A DNA stretch of 14,903 nucleotides from DASROJ01 sp035646975. GTDB lineage: Bacteria > Acidobacteriota > Polarisedimenticolia > JACPZX01 > DASXTC01. Location: positions 1 through 14,903 of the forward strand of contig DASROJ010000339.1 in the NCBI GenBank assembly GCA_035646975.1. Direction: 5' to 3'. Positions 7,077 through 14,903 of the stretch are shown here, piece by piece. Each line of letters starts with the position of its first letter. The stretch's first letter is position 1. Made by a program: the position numbers and the translations under genes. The notes beneath the pieces are model-generated. The model was given only the letters and a program-made list of their open reading frames with translations. It was not told the origin of the DNA and made no database searches.

Positions 7077-7107
7077 CCTCTCCCGTTTCAACCGTGGGGC
7101 AAACATA

Positions 7108-7140
7108 ATGACTGAGCAGCCCCCGTTCAACATCCCGTAA
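7108..7140 (+). CDS. Possible 10-residue leader peptide upstream of moxR
   Basis: Within the predicted moxR leader, ATG at 7108 opens a ten-codon frame ending in TAA at 7138-7140, translating to MTEQPPFNIP. GGGG (7096-7099) is eight bases upstream and could act as a weak ribosome site; it can also pair with GCCCC (7119-7123). Three prolines, two consecutive, could slow translation. The frame ends 26 bases before moxR. It may equally be a chance frame. Confidence 0.25.
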   Translation: MTEQPPFNIP

Positions 7141-7166
7141 GCGCAAAAAAAGAGCTCGGAGACAGA

Positions 7167-8153
<987 letters not shown>

Positions 8154-8156
8154 GTC

Positions 8157-9065
8157 ATGGCCGGCGACGCCGGTTCGGGGGGGCTGGTTCCCAGGGAGAT
8201 CCTCCGCACCATCCGCCGCATCGAGATCCGGACGAGGCGGCTCGTCAACGAGTCGCTGGCCGGGGAGTACCACTCGGTATTCCGCGGGCGCGGGATGGAG
8301 TTCTCCGACGTGCGCGAGTACCAGATGGGCGACGACATCCGCACCATCGACTGGAACGTCACCTCCCGGATGGGCCATCCCTTCGTCAAGAAATTCGTCG
8401 AGGAGCGCGAGCTGACCGTCGCGCTGGTGGTGGACGCCTCGGCGTCGCGTGATTTCGGCTCCGTGCGCCGGATGAAGGGGGACGTGGCGGCCGAGGTGTC
8501 CGCGCTGCTCGCCTTTTCGGCCATCAAGAACAACGACCGGGTGGGGCTGCTGCTGTTTTCCGACCTGATCGAGAAGTACGTCCCGCCGAAAAAGGGAAGA
8601 CTGCACGTCCTTCGTGTCATCCGCGAGCTGCTGTTCAACACCCCGACGTCGCGCGGCACCGACATCGGAGCGGCGCTGGATTACGCAATGCGGGTTTTTC
8701 GCAGACGTTCGGTGATGTTCCTGATCTCCGACTTCATGTCCCCCGGATACGAGCGGGCGCTGCGTTACGCCGTGCGGCGGCACGATCTCGTGGCGCTGGT
8801 GATCGGCGACCCCAGGGAGGAGGCGCTGCCCGACGTGGGTCTGCTCGAAGTGGAGGACGCGGAGACCGGCGAGACGCTCGTGATCGACACCGGCGACCAG
8901 AAGCTGCGCCGCGAGTACGCGGCCCGCGCGATCGCGCGCCGCGCAGAACGCAAGAAGCTGTTCCGGTCCCTCGGCGTGGATTTCGTCAACCTGACGACCG
9001 ACCGCCCCTATGACGCGCCGCTGGTTCGCTTCTTCGAGGCCCGCGCGCGCAGGGCGCGCGCGTGA
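8157..9065 (+). CDS. DUF58 protein with VWA-like fold
   Basis: The usual cytoplasmic partner of MoxR ATPases; biochemical role not established. Its 302 residues carry the DUF58 signature: GRGMEFSDVREYQMGDDIR (44-62) followed by IDW (64-66). A complete metal-site (MIDAS) pattern is visible: Asp93-x-Ser95-x-Ser97, Thr168 in RGTDIG and Asp192 in LISDF. The protein therefore probably binds a divalent metal and a partner through it. It has no membrane segment. The basic Arg/Ala-rich C-terminus overlaps the next gene by four bases (GTGA). The ATG at 8157 is three bases past moxR, suggesting coupled translation. Confidence 0.93.
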   Translation: MAGDAGSGGLVPREILRTIRRIEIRTRRLVNESLAGEYHSVFRGRGMEFSDVREYQMGDDIRTIDWNVTSRMGHPFVKKFVEERELTVALVVDASASRDFGSVRRMKGDVAAEVSALLAFSAIKNNDRVGLLLFSDLIEKYVPPKKGRLHVLRVIRELLFNTPTSRGTDIGAALDYAMRVFRRRSVMFLISDFMSPGYERALRYAVRRHDLVALVIGDPREEALPDVGLLEVEDAETGETLVIDTGDQKLRREYAARAIARRAERKKLFRSLGVDFVNLTTDRPYDAPLVRFFEARARRARA

Positions 9066-10069
9066 GGCGGGCGGTGGTGGTCGCGCTTGCCGTGGCGGCG
9101 CTGGCCGGAATGCTCCGGGCCGCGGACGGCGTCGAAGCCCGCATCACGCTGCCGGCGGGCGAGATCACCGTGGGCGATCCGGTCATCCTGAAGCTCACCG
9201 TCACGCACCCGCCCGGCGCGGTGTTCGACTATCCGGATGCCGCGAAGCTTTCAGCGCCGGCGGCGCCTGCTGAAGGCCAGCCTTCCGCCGAGCCCGACAG
9301 CTCGGCGCCGCCCCGGTTCCTCGTGGAAGAGGTCCGTCCGGTGGAGGCCAACCCGCCGCTTCCGGGGGAGACCTCCTGGACGATCCGGCTCCGGCCCTTC
9401 GCGCCGGGTGACACGAAGCTGCCCGCCCTGGTGCTTACCTACCGGATGCCGGGCTCCAGCGAAGCGCGCAGCGTGGCCACCCAGCCGATCGACCTGCATG
9501 TCATGTCGGTGCTCAAGTCGGACAAGGAGGAGCCGTCCGACATCAGGGACCCCTGGTGGCTGCCGCGGGCGCTGTGGCCCTGGATCGTCGGCGTGTTGAT
9601 CGTGCTGGCGGCGCTGTTCACCGGGCGCGCTTTGTGGCGCCGGTGGCGACGCAGGACCCCCGTGGCGATCCCCGAGCCGGTCAGGCCGGCGGCTCCGCCG
9701 GAGCCGGCGTATGACCGGGCGCGGCGCGAGCTGGACAGGCTGCTGGCTTCCGGTCTTCTCACGCAGGGGCGGGTCAAGGAATTCCACGTCCTGCTGGCGG
9801 AGATCGTCAAACGGTTCCTCGGCGCCCACTTCGGATTCGACGCGCTGGATCGGACGACCCAGGAGGTGCTCACCGATCTGGAGCGGTTGGGCGTGGAGAC
9901 GTCGGTGGCTTCGGCGTTGCGTCCGTTCCTGGCGTCATGCGACCTGGTGAAATTCGCAAAGCACCGGCCGGAGTCCGATCAGATTGATGCGACCGTGGGA
10001 GCCGCCCGGGCGTTGATCGAGCTGGGGCGTCCGCGTGTCGCCGAGCAGGCCGGAGGTGTGGCCGCATGA
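9062..10069 (+). CDS. BatD-like / DUF4381-like membrane protein
   Basis: GTG start overlapping the DUF58 stop. The 335-residue protein has an N-terminal signal peptide (about 1-21), a periplasmic beta-rich region (about 24-150) resembling a single BatD-type immunoglobulin-like domain with a Pro/Ala-rich insertion at 62-85, the DIRDPWWLP motif (160-168), one membrane helix (about 172-190), a basic WRRWRRR stop-transfer segment, and a cytoplasmic helical domain (about 218-322). That domain resembles the C-terminus of the BatD protein in this operon. Proteins of this layout commonly sit between DUF58 and VWA genes in MoxR operons. Function is inferred from context; it could be a second BatD or a DUF4381 protein. 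Confidence 0.8.
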   Translation: MRRAVVVALAVAALAGMLRAADGVEARITLPAGEITVGDPVILKLTVTHPPGAVFDYPDAAKLSAPAAPAEGQPSAEPDSSAPPRFLVEEVRPVEANPPLPGETSWTIRLRPFAPGDTKLPALVLTYRMPGSSEARSVATQPIDLHVMSVLKSDKEEPSDIRDPWWLPRALWPWIVGVLIVLAALFTGRALWRRWRRRTPVAIPEPVRPAAPPEPAYDRARRELDRLLASGLLTQGRVKEFHVLLAEIVKRFLGAHFGFDALDRTTQEVLTDLERLGVETSVASALRPFLASCDLVKFAKHRPESDQIDATVGAARALIELGRPRVAEQAGGVAA

Positions 10070-11058
10070 TTCGATTCGCCTCCGGCTGGCTGCTCTTCGC
10101 CCTGGCGATCGTGCCGCTGGTGGCTCTGGCTCACTGGCTGACGCTGAAGCGCTCCAGGGGCAGCGTCAGGATGAGCGATGTCAGCCTGGTGAAGGGCACG
10201 CGGGCTTCCGTCTGGACCCGACTGCGTCATGCACCGATCGTGCTGCGCCTGGCGGCGTTGAGCCTGCTGCTGGTGGCGTTCGCGCGCCCGCAGGCCGGCT
10301 CCAGCCAGGAGGAGATCCTGACGCGGGGCATCGACATCATGCTGGTGATGGACAATTCGACGAGCATGGCCGCGGAGGACTTCAAGCCGCGCAACCGGCT
10401 GGCGGTGGCCCGGTCGGCGGTGGCCAGCTTCATCCAGGGACGCAAGAACGACCGGATCGGCCTGGTCGTATTTGCCGGCCGAGGCTATACCCGCTGTCCG
10501 CTGACCCTCGATTACGACATCCTGCAGCAGCTCCTCGGTAATGTCGATCTGGCCACGCAGGACGAAGGCACGGCCATCGGCATGGGGCTGGTCACGGCCA
10601 TCAACCGGCTTCGGGACAGTGACGCCAAGAGCCGTGTCATCGTCCTGCTCACCGACGGGCGCAACAACCGGGGAGAGATCGACCCGAGCACCGCGGCGTC
10701 GCTGGCGCAGAGCCTCGGCATCAAGGTGTACACCATCGGCGTGGGGACCAGGGGGGAGGCGCCCTACCCGATCCAGGACCCGTTCTTCGGCAAGCGCTAC
10801 GTCTACCTGCGCGCCGACATCGACGATGAGACCCTCACCGAGATCGCGAAGCAGACCGGTGGCCAGTACTTCCGCGCCACCGACGCCGAGTCGCTGGTGA
10901 GCATCTTCAAGCAGATCGACGGCATGGAGAAGACCGACATCAAGGTGCGCCACTACCTCCGCTACACCGAGATGTTCGGCTGGCTGCTGCTGCCGGGCGC
11001 CGTTCTGCTGTTTGCCGAGATCGGACTGGCGACCACCCGTCTTCGGAGGCTTCCCTGA
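10066..11058 (+). CDS. batA: VWA-domain membrane protein BatA
   Basis: Membrane-anchored VWA protein of the Bat (Bacteroides aerotolerance) type, thought to work with MoxR in envelope or stress functions. In 330 residues: membrane helix about 7-25, a basic loop (KRSRG, 28-32), second helix about 58-73 ending in ARPQ, then the VWA domain with MIDAS Asp96-x-Ser98-x-Ser100, Thr169 and Asp197, and a third helix about 304-322 before a basic tail (RLRRLP). By the positive-inside rule the VWA domain is outside the cytoplasm. The ATG overlaps the preceding stop (ATGA), and the end overlaps the next gene by one base. Confidence 0.93.
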   Translation: MIRFASGWLLFALAIVPLVALAHWLTLKRSRGSVRMSDVSLVKGTRASVWTRLRHAPIVLRLAALSLLLVAFARPQAGSSQEEILTRGIDIMLVMDNSTSMAAEDFKPRNRLAVARSAVASFIQGRKNDRIGLVVFAGRGYTRCPLTLDYDILQQLLGNVDLATQDEGTAIGMGLVTAINRLRDSDAKSRVIVLLTDGRNNRGEIDPSTAASLAQSLGIKVYTIGVGTRGEAPYPIQDPFFGKRYVYLRADIDDETLTEIAKQTGGQYFRATDAESLVSIFKQIDGMEKTDIKVRHYLRYTEMFGWLLLPGAVLLFAEIGLATTRLRRLP

Positions 11059-12797
11059 TGCGTTTCGCGCGCCCCGAGCTGCTCTGGCTGCTGCTGATCA
11101 TCCCGGTGATGGCGATGTGGCTGGTCGCCGGCATCACCAGGAGACGCAGGAGCCTGGAGCGGTTCGCCGCCGGACCGCTGGTCGGTCAGCTGGTGACCGC
11201 GGCGCCGCTGGGCCGGCTCGTGTTCAAGATGATCCTGCTGGTGGTCGGCGCGGCGTTTCTGCTCATCGCGGCGGCGCGGCCGCAGTGGGGCACGACGCTC
11301 GAGCAGGTCTCGCGGCAGGGGGTGGACGTGATGGTGGCGATCGACATCAGCGAGAGCATGCTCGCGGAGGACATCAAGCCCAGCCGGCTCGGCAAGGCCC
11401 AGGAGGAAGCCTCTCGGCTGTTCGACCGTCTTCACGGGGACCGGGTCGGACTGATCGCGTTTGCCGGTTCCGCCGGCGTGCTCTGCCCGCTGACGCTCGA
11501 CTACAACGCGGCGAGGATCTTCCTCGATTCGATGACACCGGACATGATTTCCTATCCAGGCTCGTCGCTTGGCTCGGCGATCCGGACGGCGGTGCAGGCC
11601 TTCGGCGCCGAGCAACGCAAGTTCAAGGTGATGCTGCTGCTGAGCGACGGAGAAGAGCAGGTCGATCCCGAGGAGGTTGGCCGCGCGGCGCAGGAGGCAG
11701 CGGCCCAGGGACTCGTCATCCACACCATCGGCCTCGGGACCCCTTCGGGAGAGCCGATCCCCACGCACGGCCAGGACGGCCAGGTGGTCGGCTACAAGAA
11801 GGACCGGGATGGACGGGTCGTCACCACGCGTCTGGATGAAAGCACGCTGTCGCGTATCAGCCAGATGACCGGCGGCCTGTATCTGCCGGCCACCGCAGCC
11901 GAAGGAGAGCTGGATCGTGTGGCCGAAGCGATCGGGGGCATGGACAAGAAGGAGATGCAGGCCAGGCTGATGACGCAGTACGAGGAGCGCTACCAGGTTC
12001 CCCTCGCCATCGGGCTGGCCGCGCTGATTGCCGAGGCCCTGATCAGCGGCCGGCGCCGGGTGAAGCCACGCGCCGCCGCGCGCACGGCGAAAGCCGCGAT
12101 GGTGGGGCTGATGGCCATGATGATGGCGGCGTCCACGCCGCTGTTCGCCGAGTCGGTGGCGGGGCTGGTGGCCGAAGGCAACCGTCTCTACAAGGAAGGC
12201 AAGCTGACCGAGGCGCTGGAGAAGTACAAGCACGCCGAGTCGCTGGGGCCCGCGGTCCCCGCGCTGCACTACAACATCGGCAACGTGCTCTACAAGCAGG
12301 GGGAGTTCGACAAGGCCTACGACGAGTACCGCCAGGCGTTCGCGGCAGGGGAGCGGGACCTGGCTGAAGGTGCGAGGTACAACGCCGGCAACAGCCACTT
12401 CGCGCGCAAGAACTGGCCCGATGCGATCCGCAACTACCAGGAAGCCCTGCGGATGAACCCCTCCGACATGGACGCCAAGAAGAATCTCGAGCTGGCCCTG
12501 CTCCAGATGCAGGAGGAAAAAAAGAAGCAGCAGCAGAAGAAGCAGGACCAGAACAAGGACGACAAGAATGACCAGAAGGATGAGCAGCAGAACCAGCAGC
12601 CCAAGGAACAGAACAAGTCGCCCCAGGATTCAGGGGCGCCCAAGCCGCGCGAGCAGAAGACTCCCGGCGGCGAAAAAGAGAGAATCTCGCGCGAGGAGGC
12701 CAACCGGATCCTCGACGCGATGAAGGAGCAGGACAGACCGCCGAAGGACCAGCTCAAGACGCCGCCACCCGATCGGCGGCCCGAGAAGGACTGGTGA
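11058..12797 (+). CDS. batB: BatB-BatC fusion: VWA membrane protein with TPR domain
   Basis: A 579-residue fusion of a BatB-like VWA protein and a BatC-like TPR protein. Helices at about 8-27 and 55-73, ARPQ motif, VWA domain with Asp96-x-Ser98-x-Ser100, Ser169 in place of Thr, and Asp197; third helix about 314-331, then RRR. Residues 336-364 look like a signal peptide (basic stretch, hydrophobic core with Met run, FAES), presumably inherited from a free BatC. TPR repeats follow (about 366-478), then a Lys/Gln-rich low-complexity tail (486-522) and a charged C-terminus. Predicted topology puts both VWA and TPR in the periplasm. GGAGG is eight bases before the ATG; overlaps batA by one base (TGATG). 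Confidence 0.92.
   Translation: MRFARPELLWLLLIIPVMAMWLVAGITRRRRSLERFAAGPLVGQLVTAAPLGRLVFKMILLVVGAAFLLIAAARPQWGTTLEQVSRQGVDVMVAIDISESMLAEDIKPSRLGKAQEEASRLFDRLHGDRVGLIAFAGSAGVLCPLTLDYNAARIFLDSMTPDMISYPGSSLGSAIRTAVQAFGAEQRKFKVMLLLSDGEEQVDPEEVGRAAQEAAAQGLVIHTIGLGTPSGEPIPTHGQDGQVVGYKKDRDGRVVTTRLDESTLSRISQMTGGLYLPATAAEGELDRVAEAIGGMDKKEMQARLMTQYEERYQVPLAIGLAALIAEALISGRRRVKPRAAARTAKAAMVGLMAMMMAASTPLFAESVAGLVAEGNRLYKEGKLTEALEKYKHAESLGPAVPALHYNIGNVLYKQGEFDKAYDEYRQAFAAGERDLAEGARYNAGNSHFARKNWPDAIRNYQEALRMNPSDMDAKKNLELALLQMQEEKKKQQQKKQDQNKDDKNDQKDEQQNQQPKEQNKSPQDSGAPKPREQKTPGGEKERISREEANRILDAMKEQDRPPKDQLKTPPPDRRPEKDW
12516..12623 (+). repeat. Low-complexity Lys/Gln/Asp/Asn coding tract
   Basis: A purine-rich, A-rich stretch in otherwise GC-rich DNA encodes the polar, presumably disordered tail after the TPR domain of the BatB-BatC fusion. 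It includes a run of seven As (12517-12523) and short CAG/AAG runs, so it is prone to length variation. Confidence 0.8.
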
Positions 12798-14680
12798 TGC
12801 CCCGTGCAGTGACATGCCTGCTGGCATGCCTCCTGGCCGCCGTCGTCGTGTGGCCGGGCGCCGCGCACGCCGCGGGCGACGACACGATCGTGGAGGCGCG
12901 CGTCGACGCCCAGAGAATCGGCGAAGGCGACTCGCTGAAGCTCAGCATCGAGGTGCGCGGAAGCAATCCCGGCCCGGTCGAGGACCCGGACCTGTCGGGT
13001 CTGGCCGACTTCACCATCGCGGCCGGCCCGAGCATCAGCACGTCGACCTCGATGGTCTGGTCGGGGGGCCAGGCCACCAGCAGCACGTCCAAGCAGTTCA
13101 CCTATGTCCTGTTTCCCCGCAGACGCGGGACGCTCACCATACCGACCGTCTCGGTGCGCATCGGCAGCCGCGTGCGCCAGACCAACCCGATCAGCATCGA
13201 GGTGGTGCAGGGGCGTCTGCTGCAGAACGCTCCACCTTCCGGACGCAGCGCGGGTCCCGGCATCGGACCGAGACGGGGCAGCGCGCAGCCATCGGGCGAG
13301 ATCGAGGTCGAGGCCCAGGTGGACAAGAAGGAGATCTATGTCGGCGAGCAGGTGATGCTGACTTACAGGATCTACACCCAGCTCCAGCTCATGGAGCTTC
13401 CCGCGCCGCAGCGCTTGCCCTCCTACACCGGTTTCTGGGTCGAGGAGATCCCGGTGGACCCGCGGGCGTCGATTCATCGCGTCACGCGGGATGGCAAGGA
13501 GTTCATCGAGCTGACGCTGATGAAGAAGGCGCTGTTTCCCACGACCTCGGGCGACCTCACCGTCGAGGAGACGGTGTTCGGGATGCCGGTGAAGGTCGAC
13601 AGTCATGACCCGTTCGACTCGATCTTCTTCACGCCGACCACCACGCTGTTCCGCAAGACGCTGCCGATCACCGTCAAGGTGCGGGCGCTGCCGGAGAGCG
13701 GGCGGCCCGCCTCGTTCAGCGGAGCCGTGGGACACTACACCCTGTCGGTGGAAACGGACCGTCGGGAGGCGAAGGTGAACGATGCGGTGGGGTTGAAGGT
13801 GATCGTCAAAGGCGCCGGCAACATCCGCACCGTCGGTGAGCCGTTGCTGCCGCCGCTGCCCGATTACAAGAAGTACGCCCCGCGCGTGGATGAGAAAAAG
13901 GACCTGACGCAGGAGCGCCTCACCGGCACCAAGACATGGGACTACGTCCTGAGCCCTCTGGCGCCCGGCAAGCAGGACATTCCCCCGATCAAGTTCTCCT
14001 GGTTCGACCCGGCCAAGGGCGCCTACGTGGAGACGGCGAGCCCGGCGGTCCCCATCCTCGTAATGCGCGGAGAAGGGGGCGCCGCCGTGGCGGGCGCCAG
14101 CCCCGCACCCTCACGACGCGAAGTCACCGCGTTCGGCCGCGACATCCGCTACATCAAGCCGGACTCCAATACGACCAGCGGCACGCCGTTTCATCGCTCG
14201 GCGGGCTTCATGACGCTGCTGGCGGCCCCCGTGGTGCTCAACGGCGGGCTGCTTCTCATGGCACGGCGTCGCGGGCAGCGGCTCGCCAACGCGGGGGTGA
14301 TCCGCAGGCGTCGCGCCCCCGGTTTCGCGAGGCGCCGGCTCAAGGAGGCCAGACGGCTTCTCGCCGCGGGGCGCTCGCGCGAGTTCCACCAGGAGGTGGC
14401 CCGGGCGTTGAGCGGATACATCGGGGACAAGCTGGATCTGTCCCCTTCGGGGCTCACACATCAGACCATCGACACGCTGCTGGAAGCGCGCGGCGTGGGG
14501 GAGGGGGCACGGGGCGAGCTGCAGCGTTGCCTCGAGGCCTGTGACTACGCGAGGTTCGCTCCCGTGGCGCCGGGGCTTCCCGAGATGCGCGAGCTGCTCG
14601 GGCGCGCCGAGCAGCTGCTCGCGCGGCTCGAAGGGAGCATCGCCACGGCCCCGCGACGGCATGGGGGAGCGGTGGCATGA
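12797..14680 (+). CDS. batD: BatD-type membrane protein
   Basis: Large periplasmic protein of the Bat system. From ATG at 12797 (AAGGA six bases upstream; the GTG at 12794 is an alternative) it has 627 residues: signal peptide (about 1-26, AHA-A site), several beta-sandwich domains across 30-425 with recurring patterns such as EGDSLKLSIEV, VGEQVMLTYRI and VNDAVGLKVIV, typical of BatD repeats, a DIRYIKPD motif (449-456), one membrane helix (about 469-488), an Arg-rich stop-transfer region and a cytoplasmic helical domain (515-612). That tail is homologous in pattern to the tail of the smaller BatD-like protein encoded at 9062. Start and stop overlap both neighbours. Probable scaffold binding envelope proteins. 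Confidence 0.92.
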   Translation: MPRAVTCLLACLLAAVVVWPGAAHAAGDDTIVEARVDAQRIGEGDSLKLSIEVRGSNPGPVEDPDLSGLADFTIAAGPSISTSTSMVWSGGQATSSTSKQFTYVLFPRRRGTLTIPTVSVRIGSRVRQTNPISIEVVQGRLLQNAPPSGRSAGPGIGPRRGSAQPSGEIEVEAQVDKKEIYVGEQVMLTYRIYTQLQLMELPAPQRLPSYTGFWVEEIPVDPRASIHRVTRDGKEFIELTLMKKALFPTTSGDLTVEETVFGMPVKVDSHDPFDSIFFTPTTTLFRKTLPITVKVRALPESGRPASFSGAVGHYTLSVETDRREAKVNDAVGLKVIVKGAGNIRTVGEPLLPPLPDYKKYAPRVDEKKDLTQERLTGTKTWDYVLSPLAPGKQDIPPIKFSWFDPAKGAYVETASPAVPILVMRGEGGAAVAGASPAPSRREVTAFGRDIRYIKPDSNTTSGTPFHRSAGFMTLLAAPVVLNGGLLLMARRRGQRLANAGVIRRRRAPGFARRRLKEARRLLAAGRSREFHQEVARALSGYIGDKLDLSPSGLTHQTIDTLLEARGVGEGARGELQRCLEACDYARFAPVAPGLPEMRELLGRAEQLLARLEGSIATAPRRHGGAVA

Positions 14681-14903
14681 GCGCTGGAGCGAGGGTAGGC
14701 GTGATCTGCGCGCTCTGGACAATCGGGGCGCTCGGGACAGCATGGGCCGCCGCTCAGGGAGAAGCCGGTCTTTTTGCCGAAGGCAACCGGCATTACGCGG
14801 CCTCTGAATTCGAGGAGGCCGCGAAAGATTACCGGCAGCTGCTGAACCAGGGGTTCACCTCCGAGGCGATCCATTACAACCTGGGCAACGCCCTGTTCAA
14901 GAT
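14677..14903 (+). CDS. batE: BatE-like TPR protein, N-terminal part (cut by window end)
   Basis: ATG overlaps the batD stop (ATGA). Only 75 codons are visible. They show a signal peptide (about 1-25, ending TAWAAA) and the start of TPR repeats: EGNRHYAASEFEEAAKDY (about 36-53) and AIHYNLGNALFK (64-75). The TPR sequence closely resembles the BatC half of the fusion (EGNRLYKEG, LHYNIGNVLYK). Bat operons often end with a TPR protein carrying an SH3 domain (BatE), which the position favours, but the C-terminal part needed to confirm this lies outside the window. A second BatC is the alternative. Confidence 0.8.
   Translation, partial: MSAGARVGVICALWTIGALGTAWAAAQGEAGLFAEGNRHYAASEFEEAAKDYRQLLNQGFTSEAIHYNLGNALFK

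Noticed and set aside
7063..7091. Leftward promoter for cheR using TTGAAA (7091-7086)
   Set aside because: At 17-18 base spacing the -10 would be CTAGAT or TAGATC, at most three of six matches; too weak to annotate.
10962..12398. Minus-strand frame (478 codons) opposite batA and the batB-batC fusion
   Set aside because: Arg/His/Gly-rich shadow of clear VWA and TPR coding sequence.
12434..13735. Minus-strand frame (433 codons) with Ser/Cys/Phe-rich tail
   Set aside because: The unusual tail is the reverse reading of the Lys/Gln codon tract in the BatB-BatC fusion; the rest is antisense of batD.

Overview
The window is high-GC bacterial DNA (roughly two thirds G+C by eye) with almost no non-coding space; the longest gap without a gene is about 130 bases. 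The protein families (a CheC/CheD-containing chemotaxis set, MoxR plus Bat aerotolerance proteins with signal peptides and membrane anchors, KsgA, thioredoxin) suggest a Gram-negative-type high-GC bacterium such as an acidobacterial, deltaproteobacterial or related lineage. The sequence alone does not settle the phylum. I see no tRNA, rRNA, CRISPR, insertion sequence or phage gene.

Region 1 (1-926): a truncated ksgA (rRNA dimethyltransferase) runs left off the window edge. It is divergent from trxA (thioredoxin), and their predicted promoters overlap in a shared TATA core. trxA converges with the end of the chemotaxis operon, with six bases between the two stop codons.

Region 2 (904-7036, minus strand): a compact seven-gene chemotaxis operon transcribed in the order cheR, mcp, cheW, cheY, cheA, cheC, cheD. 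It holds a receptor with almost no extracytoplasmic domain, coupling protein, kinase, response regulator, CheC-type phosphatase, deamidase and methyltransferase. No cheB is present. cheR has no ATG/GTG/TTG start that preserves its conserved N-terminus and probably begins at CTG.

Region 3 (7037-7166): a divergent control region with a good sigma70-type promoter for the rightward operon, a 10-bp palindrome over its -10 element and a possible 10-residue leader peptide.

Region 4 (7167-14903, plus strand): a tightly coupled MoxR/Bat operon: moxR (AAA+ ATPase), a DUF58 protein, a small BatD-like membrane protein, batA (VWA), a batB-batC fusion (VWA + TPR), batD, and the start of a batE-like TPR gene cut by the window end. 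Most junctions overlap by 1-4 bases. By family knowledge, a MoxR ATPase works with VWA/MIDAS partners in envelope maturation or stress tolerance; the substrate here is unknown.

The most interesting points are the non-canonical cheR start, the CheC with one degenerate active site, the nearly sensorless receptor without CheB, the BatB-BatC fusion that keeps an internal signal-peptide-like segment, and two BatD-like proteins sharing a homologous cytoplasmic tail. These are variations on known systems; I do not see a wholly new system.
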